This document shows positions 1 to 6,454 of a stretch of DNA of 13,203 bases, one piece after another. A program made the position numbers and the translations under genes. The number at the start of each line of letters is the position of its first letter. Within the stretch, counting starts at the first letter, position 1. Under the pieces are notes generated by a model. It was not told the origin of the DNA and did no database searches. It saw only the letters and a program-made list of their open reading frames with translations. Origin of the DNA: an uncultured Caryophanales bacterium (GTDB lineage: Bacteria > Bacillota_I > Bacilli_A > RFN20 > CAG-826). The stretch covers positions 1 through 13,203 of the forward strand of contig CAMGZN010000021.1 in NCBI GenBank assembly GCA_946183335.1, given 5' to 3'.

Positions 1-45
1 GTTTACTCATATGCTTAATTATAAAGCAAATTCATAAAAATGAAT

Positions 46-51
46 TATAAT
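46..51 (+). promoter_or_regulatory. candidate -10 box upstream of the YhhN-family gene
   Basis: A perfect TATAAT lies at 46-51. No convincing -35 is seen at the right spacing. If used, transcription would begin near 58, downstream of the ATG at 53, which supports the later start at 104 for the following gene. Confidence 0.35.
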
Positions 52-103
52 AATGATAAGGAGAATACACCTATCAAGAGATCAATTCTTTAGGGATATT
101 CCA

Positions 104-814
104 ATGATTGAACTGATTCTTACAATCGTCTTTATCACTCTCGGGATGCTCTTTTTGGGTTACTTTCTTATTGAGAAACTCAAGGGATATTGTTTAAAAG
201 AGACACTAATCAAATCTGTTTCTTCCTTACTCTTTATCGCGGTTGCGACGGTTTCATTAGTGTCAAAATCCTCAACAAATCTCACATTATTTGTTCTATT
301 TGGTTTAATTTGTGGATTATTTGGTGATGTTCTTCTAGAATTCAAATACGTTTATCGAGACTATGAAAGACATTTCACTTATTCAGGGTTTGTTGCGTTT
401 ATGGTTGGACATGTTTTCTACATGAGTGGGCTCATTATGGAGTTCTATCATGGAGAATCTATCTTATTCATTATTCTTCCATTCGTGATTGGAATATTGA
501 TGAGTGTTGGAAATATTATCTTAGAGAAACCAATGAAGTTTAACTTTGGCGAGTATCGACTTGTAGTCTTTATTTATGGATGCTTCTTATTTAGCTTTGC
601 TGCTCTTGTTGTTTCCTTAAATATTATGACTGGATTTAGCTCCACCACATTATTTGTGCTCCTTGGAGCAGCTGTCTTCTTTGTGGTCTCTGATCTTATT
701 TTATCTGGTACTTATTTTGCTGTCGGAAAAGACCGACCAATTGATTTAATCTTGAACGCTCTAACCTATTACGTGGCGCAATACCTCATCGCGTTCTCAC
801 TATTTTTCTTATAG
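104..814 (+). CDS. YhhN/TMEM86-family membrane protein (lysoplasmalogenase-like)
   Basis: Polytopic membrane protein of 236 residues, with about eight hydrophobic segments, matching the YhhN/TMEM86 family. Characterised members hydrolyse the vinyl-ether bond of lysoplasmalogens in the membrane. Family signatures seen (numbered from the chosen start): a Gly-Asp pair at about 74-75 followed by LLEF, GFVAFMVGH at about 95-103, and GAAVFFVVSD at about 188-197, then a final segment with a YVAQYLIAFS motif. The start at 104 is preferred because AGGGA at 92-96 gives 7-base spacing, residues 1-17 of the longer reading (from 53) are hydrophilic and unlike the family, and a TATAAT at 46-51 would start transcription after 53. 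It ends in TAG, the only non-TAA stop here. No terminator is visible before the next gene. Family call is good; activity and substrate in this organism are inference. Confidence 0.8.
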   Translation: MIELILTIVFITLGMLFLGYFLIEKLKGYCLKETLIKSVSSLLFIAVATVSLVSKSSTNLTLFVLFGLICGLFGDVLLEFKYVYRDYERHFTYSGFVAFMVGHVFYMSGLIMEFYHGESILFIILPFVIGILMSVGNIILEKPMKFNFGEYRLVVFIYGCFLFSFAALVVSLNIMTGFSSTTLFVLLGAAVFFVVSDLILSGTYFAVGKDRPIDLILNALTYYVAQYLIAFSLFFL

Positions 815-831
815 CAAAACGATTTAATGTG

Positions 832-859
832 TTGAAAAATCATACACATTATGTATAAA
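832..859 (+). promoter_or_regulatory. promoter of the DUF6273/zinc-ribbon operon
   Basis: TTGAAA (832-837) and TATAAA (854-859), each 5/6 to consensus, are separated by 16 bases. The predicted start of transcription is near 866. A short imperfect dyad, ATACA at 842-846 and TGTAT at 852-856, overlaps the -10 but is too weak to call an operator. Confidence 0.55.
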
Positions 860-866
860 TAAGGTC

Positions 867-904
867 AAGAGGCGTGGATTTCTAATTAATCCACAACAAT
901 CATT
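867..904 (+). promoter_or_regulatory. 5' leader with hairpin between a distant Shine-Dalgarno and the ATG
   Basis: No Shine-Dalgarno sits in the usual place before the ATG at 905. AAGAGG is at 867-872, 32 bases away. Between them lies a perfect 7-bp hairpin, GTGGATT (874-880) and AATCCAC (888-894), with a 7-base loop. If folded, the effective spacing from AAGAGG to ATG falls to 11 bases, a normal value. Bridged ribosome-binding sites are known, for example in phage T4 gene 38. The role here is inference. Confidence 0.4.
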
Positions 905-2434
905 ATGAATAAGAAAGTGTTATCGAACGTACTCCTTTTTACATCAATCGGATGTATTGCTTTAGGAGTGGGCTTTTTACGTTCAGTTAAACCAGTCGTT
1001 AAGGAAGCCAATGCTGCGAATCCAGAATTAGAGGTTAATGACAATATTGTTGAAGTTGGAAAATATCCACAAACTGTCGTTAAATCGACTACTGATCTTT
1101 ATGACGATATTGCCGACAGTGTAAAAGATGACCTTGTTCCTGGAAAAGACTATGAATATAAGGGAGAAAAATATCGTTATTATCCTGCTGTTCACCACAC
1201 TGAAGGTGGCGGCAAATATGAAGATGGAACAAATTGCAAAGATGGTCCAGCCTTTTATAAATACGAACCAATAAAATGGCATATATACAATAAAGATACG
1301 ACAGATAATAAAGCGTATTTGTATGCCGCTTATATTATGGATGTTGGAGTGTTCCAACAAAACATTGAAATGGATGGAACTAATGCCGGTCATGTTGCTG
1401 GAAAACCAGGTGTTGCAGCAAATGACTGGGAACAATCAACTGTTAGGGAATTCCTTAATGATACTTTCTATAATGATGCATTCTCTGATAGCGAAAGAAA
1501 CTTTATCAAAGATAATACTTCGAAAGCAAACAGTTCTGGGTTTAAAGTTAAAGATAAAGTCACTTTAATGACTGCAGACGACTACACTACTTACAAAGAT
1601 AAATCTAGTTTTAAAACAAAAGCCTCTGATTACGCTAAAGGAAGAACGCTGTTCTACCACTTCAATTCCTATGATTGGTCGTTCTTCTGGCTTAATTCTA
1701 AAAAAGCTGATTATGACACATTACACGTGCAATATGTCCGTGGAACTGAAGTTGGGGGAGGAGGTTTCTCTGAATCGCCAAGTTTTGAAAAAGAAGGTAT
1801 TCGTCCATTGATTGTTTTAGATTTAACAAAAGTTACGATTGGTAAAACAAGCGAAGAAAAAGCTAGCGATGACACTAAGAAAGCAGAAAATGCTAACACC
1901 ACCGCTTTAGTCATTGGAATTATCTTCTCCATTCTTGGTATGGCCGGATTAATTACCTTCTTTACATTAATGAAGAAAGGTATCCTGACATCAAGGATGT
2001 CTCCAAAGGTTATCCTTATCGTTTTAGCATCAGTCCTTGTTCTCACTTCTATAGGGGTTGTTTCCTTATCCGTTAGAGCATCGAAAGAATCTGGTGGAGG
2101 AGGCGAATCATGTACCCTTAAATATGGTTACTACGTCCAATCAACCGAACAATATTCCGATTCAAGCAAGAACATGGTTCAAGTTGGCTATAACTGCTGG
2201 TTGATTAAGTCGGATGGTACTGCTCGTCATGCTGCCGCTATCGAAGATAAAACAAACGCAAGTGACTTTGACAAATACGCAGATAACTTAAAATGTACCT
2301 GGGAACAAACTGGTTGTACTTTGAAGATCACTTATACTGGTTACTACTCTGGTGTTGCAACAATGACAGTTAAAAGTGATGGAAAATTATACTCTGGTGG
2401 CAAAGAAGTCTTCCACTGGGTGAGAGGAGAATAA
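905..2434 (+). CDS. Surface protein: signal peptide, DUF6273 ectodomain, TM hairpin, second C-terminal ectodomain
   Basis: Predicted secreted/membrane protein of 509 residues. Residues 1-27 look like a signal peptide, with an ANA-A signal-peptidase site around residue 37. Residues about 50-308 match DUF6273: GKYPQT (52-57), EPIKWHI (121-127), a WEQSTVREFLNDTFYNDAFS segment (175-194) and GIRPLIVLDL (298-307). Two hydrophobic helices follow (about 333-356 and 369-390), joined by a short basic loop, then a Gly-rich linker (GGGGES) and a C-terminal domain (about 401-509) with Cys403, 431, 464 and 471 and a beta-rich pattern. The predicted topology puts both end domains outside the cell. The start lacks an adjacent Shine-Dalgarno (see leader). 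The next gene follows after 4 bases, so the pair is an operon. Function is unknown; DUF6273 is a surface-associated domain without assigned activity. The family call is by motif recognition only. Confidence 0.75.
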   Translation: MNKKVLSNVLLFTSIGCIALGVGFLRSVKPVVKEANAANPELEVNDNIVEVGKYPQTVVKSTTDLYDDIADSVKDDLVPGKDYEYKGEKYRYYPAVHHTEGGGKYEDGTNCKDGPAFYKYEPIKWHIYNKDTTDNKAYLYAAYIMDVGVFQQNIEMDGTNAGHVAGKPGVAANDWEQSTVREFLNDTFYNDAFSDSERNFIKDNTSKANSSGFKVKDKVTLMTADDYTTYKDKSSFKTKASDYAKGRTLFYHFNSYDWSFFWLNSKKADYDTLHVQYVRGTEVGGGGFSESPSFEKEGIRPLIVLDLTKVTIGKTSEEKASDDTKKAENANTTALVIGIIFSILGMAGLITFFTLMKKGILTSRMSPKVILIVLASVLVLTSIGVVSLSVRASKESGGGGESCTLKYGYYVQSTEQYSDSSKNMVQVGYNCWLIKSDGTARHAAAIEDKTNASDFDKYADNLKCTWEQTGCTLKITYTGYYSGVATMTVKSDGKLYSGGKEVFHWVRGE

Positions 2435-2438
2435 AACA

Positions 2439-3167
2439 ATGAAATATTGTATTAATTGCGGTTCACCTCTACCAGATGAGGCGAAGTTCTGTTCTAATTG
2501 TGGTTATAGACAACCAGAGAAAGAACAACCTAAGGTTGAAGAACCTGTCGTTGAAGAAGCTCCAGTTGTTGAAGAGCCTGTAAAAGAACCAGAACCAATC
2601 GTTGAAGAAGCTCCAGTTGTTGAAGAAGTCGTTTCTGAAGAGCCAAAAGAGGAACAAGAGCACGAACCAGAACCAGAGTCTGTTGAAGAACCTTTGACAG
2701 AGCCTGAACAAGTTGGTGAAGAACAACCTGTTATCGTTCCAGTTGAGGAAGCAAAAGAGCAACATGCACCACAGCCTGAATCTCAAATAGAACCAGCTCC
2801 TTTACCTACGCCTTTGCCAGTTTCAGTTGAACAACCAAAGGTTGAAGAGGCTCCAAAACAAGAAAAACCTGTAAAACAAAGACAGAAAACTGATTTCTCC
2901 GGTTTAATTAAACGTAAGAATTATGGACTTTGGTCAATTCTTGCTGTTGGTTATTGGTTCATCGTGATGATCTTTAACTTCATCGGCATTGGTGCCACAT
3001 TCCTTGGAGTAGCGCTGTTGCTTCTCTCTTTAATTGGTGGAGGTTGTGCTACTGGAGGATTTGTTAAAGCCGTTAAATCAAAGAAGATTGATGATGAATT
3101 ATATATTTCATTGTCTTGTATGGTTTTAGACCTAATGGTCTTTATCTCAGCTATCATCTTCTTATAA
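2439..3167 (+). CDS. zinc-ribbon, Glu/Pro-rich, two-TM membrane protein
   Basis: Protein of 242 residues in three parts. An N-terminal zinc ribbon has Cys4-x2-Cys7 and Cys18-x2-Cys21 (YCINCGS ... FCSNCGY). A long acidic Glu/Pro/Val-rich low-complexity linker runs from about 26 to 150 and contains repeated VEEAPVVEE units. A C-terminal membrane part (about 163-242) has at least two to three hydrophobic helices with a GGGCATGG turn. With no signal peptide, the zinc ribbon and linker should be cytoplasmic. AGGAGA (2425-2430) lies 8 bases before the ATG, inside the end of the preceding gene, and the intergenic gap is 4 bases, indicating coupled expression with the DUF6273 protein. A stalk-like linker and a metal-binding head suggest a scaffold or sensor, but no specific function can be assigned. 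Confidence 0.8.
   Translation: MKYCINCGSPLPDEAKFCSNCGYRQPEKEQPKVEEPVVEEAPVVEEPVKEPEPIVEEAPVVEEVVSEEPKEEQEHEPEPESVEEPLTEPEQVGEEQPVIVPVEEAKEQHAPQPESQIEPAPLPTPLPVSVEQPKVEEAPKQEKPVKQRQKTDFSGLIKRKNYGLWSILAVGYWFIVMIFNFIGIGATFLGVALLLLSLIGGGCATGGFVKAVKSKKIDDELYISLSCMVLDLMVFISAIIFL
2548..2626 (+). repeat. 28-base direct repeat in the Glu/Pro-rich linker
   Basis: Two identical 28-base copies at 2548-2575 and 2599-2626, 51 bases apart (17 codons, so in frame). They encode the repeated VVEEAPVVEE-type segment. They could allow in-frame length changes by slippage or recombination. Confidence 0.8.
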
Positions 3168-3184
3168 TTATCACAAAATAAATT

Positions 3185-3209
3185 AAAAAGACGTTATTAA
3201 CGTCTTTTT
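3185..3209. terminator. bidirectional terminator
   Basis: AAAAAGACGTT (3185-3195), a 3-base ATT loop and AACGTCTTTTT (3199-3209) form an 11-bp hairpin with A-tract and U-tract on both strands. It ends the zinc-ribbon operon on the plus strand (stop at 3167) and the tRNA-Trp transcript on the minus strand (3' end at 3215). Confidence 0.85.
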
Positions 3210-3214
3210 CTTTT

Positions 3215-3288
3215 TGGCAGGGGTGATAGGAATCGAACCCACGTTAGCGGTTTTGGAGACCGTTGTACTACCATTGTACGACACCCCT
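3215..3288 (-). tRNA. tRNA-Trp (anticodon CCA)
   Basis: On the minus strand, AGGGGTG (3288-3282) pairs fully with CACCCCT (3225-3219) as the acceptor stem, followed by discriminator G and an encoded CCA. A D-arm (GTAC ... GTAC), an anticodon loop CTCCAAA with anticodon CCA, and a TTCGATT T-loop are all present. CCA reads UGG, i.e. tryptophan, and only that codon, which agrees with TGG being the Trp codon in the surrounding genes. The 74-base gene has its own promoter and a terminator immediately downstream. Confidence 0.95.
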
Positions 3289-3300
3289 AGTGCGCCATTT

Positions 3301-3329
3301 ATTATAGGTAAATGGCTCTCTAATCTCAA
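3301..3329 (-). promoter_or_regulatory. promoter of tRNA-Trp, with a dyad flanking the -10
   Basis: Read on the minus strand: TTGAGA (3329-3324, 5/6) and a perfect TATAAT (3306-3301) separated by exactly 17 bases, with a predicted start near 3294, six bases before the mature tRNA. A perfect 7-bp inverted repeat, GCCATTT (3294-3300) and AAATGGC (3310-3316), brackets the -10 box. Confidence 0.7.
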
Positions 3330-3335
3330 TAAATT

Positions 3336-3758
3336 TTATTGACCACGAGCAATTTTGCTTACAAGTGACATATCAACTTGTCCATCATAGTTGGCTTTAA
3401 AGTGTTTCATCACAAATGGAATGGATTTATCTTCTAAAGAAGCAATAATCGAACGGATTTCGTCTTCGCTCATCATTTTTGGAAGGTATTTTTCAATGAC
3501 GGACTTTTGTTGATCGATGGCCTTAGCTGCTTCCATACGTCCAGTCTTCACATTACCTTCTTTTTCTTCATCAAGTTCTTTAATCACCTTGGTAATGATT
3601 TTTACAAGGTCAGCATCAGTGGCTTCTTTTCCTTGTGCTTTAAGTTCAATCGCGTTCATGCGGTAGCGATTGATGACGACGCTTAAAACAGCGCGGGTGA
3701 CTTGGTCACGCGCTTTTAAAGCGGCGATATTAGCTTGTTCAAGTTCATTAATTAACAT
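3336..3758 (-). CDS. yqeY: YqeY-family protein (GatB/YqeY domain)
   Basis: Soluble, helical protein of 140 residues, the usual family size. It resembles YqeY throughout: an N-terminal LEQANIAALKARDQ helix with a TRAVLSVVINRYR segment, a charged middle helix (about 50-68), then TGRMEAAKAIDQQ and the family hallmark YLPKMMSEDEI (91-101), followed by the small helical tail that resembles the C-terminal domain of the GatB amidotransferase subunit. The biochemical role of the family is not settled; a tRNA-related role is suspected from the GatB resemblance. AAAGGAG lies inside the end of trkH about 10 bases before the ATG, and the gap to trkH is only 2 bases, so it is the last gene of the potassium-uptake operon. 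Placement with trk genes rather than rpsU is worth noting. Confidence 0.9.
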   Translation of the reverse strand: MLINELEQANIAALKARDQVTRAVLSVVINRYRMNAIELKAQGKEATDADLVKIITKVIKELDEEKEGNVKTGRMEAAKAIDQQKSVIEKYLPKMMSEDEIRSIIASLEDKSIPFVMKHFKANYDGQVDMSLVSKIARGQ

Positions 3759-3760
3759 AG

Positions 3761-5257
3761 TTAATCAATCTCCTTTCTAAAGATATCATGTCCAATACGA
3801 TAGAACATGTAGTAAATTGGGATAATTTCAAGACGTCCAGCAAACATACCTAATGTCATTGTCCAAAGCATGGCGTTATTGGCTTGAGAAGTTAAGCCAG
3901 AAGACATACCTGTCGAAGACAAGGCGTTAGCAAATTCAAATGAACAACGTCCAAAGTCAAATTCTCCACCACCAAAAATCATTAACAAGAATGTTCCAGT
4001 GAATAAAGTAACAATGTAAAGAAGAATGTATCCATAGGCTTCGCTAATTTCACTATGTTCAACGACATGTTCTTGTCCACAACGGTAGACCTTGGCTGGA
4101 TAGTACATGTGTTTTGATGCGCTACGTTCACGTAGATTCCAATGGAAAGCTTTAAAGGCTAACGCAACACGGTATTGCTTTGCACCACCGGCTGTGGAAC
4201 CCATTCCGCCACCGATAACGCACATCACTATAACCAAGAATGTTGTGCCAGCTGTCGCAGTAACGCCAAAGGCGTAGTTAGCTGGAACATTGGTAAATCC
4301 AGATGTTGTAATCGCAGAAATATAGGTGAAGATACCATAACCTAGCGATTCGCCAAAACTGAATCCGTTTGGTCCAACAAGGAATGAAACCACGAAGAGT
4401 GGAATCATCACACATGATAGAACCGCAAAAAAACGAATTTCAAGGTCACGAGTGACACGTTTAAACTTACCAGTGATTAAGAAGAGGTGGATTAAGAAAT
4501 TAGTTCCACCAAGGAGCATTAGAATGCTACAAATAATCTGGTTCGCAACTTGGTTTCCACCAGCAGCCATTAAGCCACCAGCTTGGCTAGAAAAGCCACC
4601 CGTTGCAATCGCTGCGATAGAGTGGTTGATCGCGTCAAATCCACTCATACCAGAGATGACAAAGGCAATTGTACCTAAGGCAATATATAACACATAGATG
4701 CCTAAAATGAGACGTGCTGACTTTGTTAGGTTTGGCATTAGCTTATCGTTATGGCCTTCGGCAATATATAAGCGAAGTCCATATCGATCAGACAATGTGG
4801 AAGTGATAATTAAGACTAAACCAACCCCACCAAAGAAGAGAAGTAGGCTTCGATAAAAGATATAAACGTGGGAATCCCACATTGTGAACCTAGTTAAGCC
4901 AATCGTGGCAAAGCCACTAGTGGTTTCAAACACTGATTCAGTGAAGCTCATCTTGCCGCTTAAGGCGAATGGAATCGAGCAGATTAAGATGGCAAGAATC
5001 CATAAAGAAACAAGGATAACTTGGTCTTGATGCTTACCAAGACGACCTCTATCTCTCTTAAAAATAAGAGAGAAATAGAGTGCCGCTCCAACGGCTAAAG
5101 TAATTAAGCCCGGGAGATAGAAGTTAATCGCTACACCGCTCTCACTTGGATAGAAAATAAGCATGATTAAAGGAATGAAGGTAATCATCGAGATAAACAT
5201 CAGGAAGATACCTAGGTATCCAAAAATTAAGCGATATCCACTAGCTTGTTTTTTCAT
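3761..5257 (-). CDS. trkH: TrkH/KtrB-family potassium uptake pore subunit
   Basis: Integral membrane protein of 498 residues forming the K+ translocation pore of a Trk/Ktr system. All four membrane-pore-membrane repeats are visible through their filter loops: TTSGFATIG (112-120), IATGGFSS (217-224), ITTSGFTN (316-323) and SSTGMSS (447-453), each with the selectivity glycine. The conserved GGMGSTAGGAKQYR region (350-363) and GRLEI (474-478) are also present. The length is typical of TrkH. It is downstream of the two TrkA genes with a 2-base gap (TAA-GT-ATG) and has no clear Shine-Dalgarno, so translation is probably coupled to the preceding gene. The channel would be gated by the RCK ring made from the two upstream gene products. 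Confidence 0.95.
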   Translation of the reverse strand: MKKQASGYRLIFGYLGIFLMFISMITFIPLIMLIFYPSESGVAINFYLPGLITLAVGAALYFSLIFKRDRGRLGKHQDQVILVSLWILAILICSIPFALSGKMSFTESVFETTSGFATIGLTRFTMWDSHVYIFYRSLLLFFGGVGLVLIITSTLSDRYGLRLYIAEGHNDKLMPNLTKSARLILGIYVLYIALGTIAFVISGMSGFDAINHSIAAIATGGFSSQAGGLMAAGGNQVANQIICSILMLLGGTNFLIHLFLITGKFKRVTRDLEIRFFAVLSCVMIPLFVVSFLVGPNGFSFGESLGYGIFTYISAITTSGFTNVPANYAFGVTATAGTTFLVIVMCVIGGGMGSTAGGAKQYRVALAFKAFHWNLRERSASKHMYYPAKVYRCGQEHVVEHSEISEAYGYILLYIVTLFTGTFLLMIFGGGEFDFGRCSFEFANALSSTGMSSGLTSQANNAMLWTMTLGMFAGRLEIIPIYYMFYRIGHDIFRKEID

Positions 5258-5259
5258 AC

Positions 5260-5925
5260 TTATTCAGCAGTTTGAACGAATTTAATGATCGCGTCCTTTT
5301 CTTCTGGGGTGGTCACGACAACGAGTTTATCCTTTGGAAGGATGACTGTTTGGCCATTTGGAATAATTGCATGAGGTTTACGATAGATGCAGGAGATCGT
5401 TCCGGTTTTTGGGAATTCAATGTCCATAATGCGTCTACGAGAGATGTGATAACTATCTTTCACGACGATTTCAACCATGACGATCGAATTATCTTCAATT
5501 GAGACTTGTTTAATGAAGTCTTCTAATGAAGACTCGGCGATCAACGAGTCTGCGAGAAGCGCGGTTGATGAAATAACCGAATCAACTCCGAGGTCTCTAA
5601 AAAGAGAGACGTTTTTTGGGTTGGCAACGGTACAAATTGTTTTACGTGCTCCAAAAGCTTTTTTCGCGAGCAAGCATGCGACGAAATTATCAGAATCTTT
5701 ATAGCCTAAAGCCATAAAGATATCACAGTCTCGGATACGGGCTTGTTCAAGAACCTCTTTCTTGTTTGGGTGTCCGTAAAAGACAGGTAGGTTATTCTTT
5801 TCAGCGAGGTATTTGGCGCTATCCTTATTGTCGTTAATCAAAATGATTTCATGTTTTTTATGGTTCTTATAGATGCCGATAACATAGTCAGCAGCGTGCA
5901 TACCATTAGCAATAACGATTTTCAT
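5260..5925 (-). CDS. trkA: TrkA-type RCK protein: degenerate RCK_N plus RCK_C
   Basis: Cytoplasmic regulatory subunit of 221 residues. Residues about 1-130 form an RCK_N/TrkA_N Rossmann-type domain; residues about 140-221 are a TrkA_C (RCK_C) ligand-binding domain with the typical IIPNGQTVILPKDKLVVV stretch (187-204). The usual GxGxxG loop is replaced by ANGMHAAD (6-13), so nucleotide binding by this subunit is doubtful. The preceding gene has the intact loop but no RCK_C. The two genes are 3 bases apart, with GAGGAGG (5945-5939) 13 bases before this ATG. A two-subunit TrkA ring of this kind was described for Thermotoga maritima TM1088A/TM1088B (from memory). RCK_C domains of Firmicutes Ktr proteins can bind c-di-AMP; whether this one does cannot be told from sequence. 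Confidence 0.88.
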   Translation of the reverse strand: MKIVIANGMHAADYVIGIYKNHKKHEIILINDNKDSAKYLAEKNNLPVFYGHPNKKEVLEQARIRDCDIFMALGYKDSDNFVACLLAKKAFGARKTICTVANPKNVSLFRDLGVDSVISSTALLADSLIAESSLEDFIKQVSIEDNSIVMVEIVVKDSYHISRRRIMDIEFPKTGTISCIYRKPHAIIPNGQTVILPKDKLVVVTTPEEKDAIIKFVQTAE

Positions 5926-5928
5926 AGT

Positions 5929-6363
5929 TTATTTCACGCCTCCTCTCATTAAGTTGAATTTGTCAAAGGAAAGTTCAAGTGGGAAAATAACTTTCACACC
6001 CAATCCTTTCAAAAGGATTTCATTATCTGGATCTGAGAGACGAACATAAACGTTAGGAACGTTATAAAGTTTCTTCGCGATTGTCGCGACTAAAACGTTA
6101 ATGGAATCGTCACCAGTGACGATAACAACTTCTTTACATGTTTTGATGTAGGCTTTTTCAAGAACATCAAGGTCAGTACATTCTCCAACGATTGTGTAAC
6201 CAGAGAAGTCTTCACTGAGTTGTTCAAAGCTTGTTGCCGATTCATCAACAATTAAGAGGTTTTTACCTTCTTTGGAGAACTTGTTCGCGATTGTGGCACC
6301 TAATTGACCGCACCCAATCACGAGAGTTTTATTCTTTAGATTTATACCTGCTAGTTTTTTCAT
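5929..6363 (-). CDS. trkA: TrkA-type RCK_N-only subunit
   Basis: Small cytoplasmic protein of 144 residues consisting of a single RCK_N (TrkA_N) domain. The dinucleotide-binding loop is intact, GCGQLGATIA (17-26), and Asp40 at the end of strand 2 (LLIVD) should bind the ribose of NAD(H); GECTDLDVLEKA (60-71) matches the second family block. There is no RCK_C domain, so the protein is about two thirds of a usual single-RCK protein. It is the first gene of the trk operon: AAAGGAG (6378-6372) is 8 bases before ATG, and -10 boxes lie about 36-46 bases upstream. It probably co-assembles with the next gene's product to gate TrkH. Confidence 0.9.
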   Translation of the reverse strand: MKKLAGINLKNKTLVIGCGQLGATIANKFSKEGKNLLIVDESATSFEQLSEDFSGYTIVGECTDLDVLEKAYIKTCKEVVIVTGDDSINVLVATIAKKLYNVPNVYVRLSDPDNEILLKGLGVKVIFPLELSFDKFNLMRGGVK

Positions 6364-6398
6364 AAATGAATCTCCTTTGTAAAGGGACGCATAAGGTC

Positions 6399-6409
6399 AT
6401 TATATTATA
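6399..6409 (-). promoter_or_regulatory. overlapping -10 boxes of the trk operon
   Basis: On the minus strand two overlapping TATAAT hexamers occupy 6409-6404 and 6404-6399. TTGTCT (6429-6424) is a weak -35 candidate at spacing 14 or 19; it lies inside the thyA-folA terminator. The leader would be about 30 bases, ending in AAAGGAG. It is too short for a c-di-AMP riboswitch. Confidence 0.45.
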
Positions 6410-6410
6410 C

Positions 6411-6454
6411 AAGTAAAAGAAAAAGACAAGTCTTTATCGTTTTTACTTGTCTTT
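6411..6454 (-). terminator. terminator of the thyA-folA operon
   Basis: On the minus strand AAAGACAAGT (6454 side, paired arm 6445-6454) and its complement (6422-6431) form a perfect 10-bp stem with a 13-base loop, followed by a U-rich run (6421-6411). The first arm overlaps two bases of the folA stop codon (6455-6453). Confidence 0.75.

Noticed and set aside
29..46. AATTCAT/ATGAATT hairpin near the left edge
   Set aside because: Only A/T-rich 7-bp stem with no U-tract and no gene visible upstream; cannot be assigned as terminator or operator.
53..103. Longer N-terminus for the YhhN-family protein from the ATG at 53
   Set aside because: No ribosome binding site precedes it, a TATAAT overlaps it, and the added 17 residues are charged and unlike the family.
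842..856. ATACA-N5-TGTAT dyad over the -10 of the DUF6273 operon
   Set aside because: Five base pairs of A/T-rich symmetry is expected by chance.
935..955. Lipobox-like SIGC in the DUF6273 protein signal peptide
   Set aside because: The -3 residue is Ser and the Cys lies inside the hydrophobic core; an ANA-A signal peptidase site further on fits better.
4452..4697. Open frames on the strand opposite trkH, trkA, thyA, the DUF6273 gene and the flippase gene
   Set aside because: They lie wholly inside well-supported genes, have no ribosome binding sites, and give composition-driven sequences without family features.
6364..6452. c-di-AMP (ydaO-type) or other riboswitch before the trk operon
   Set aside because: The predicted leader is only about 30 bases and contains no recognisable aptamer.
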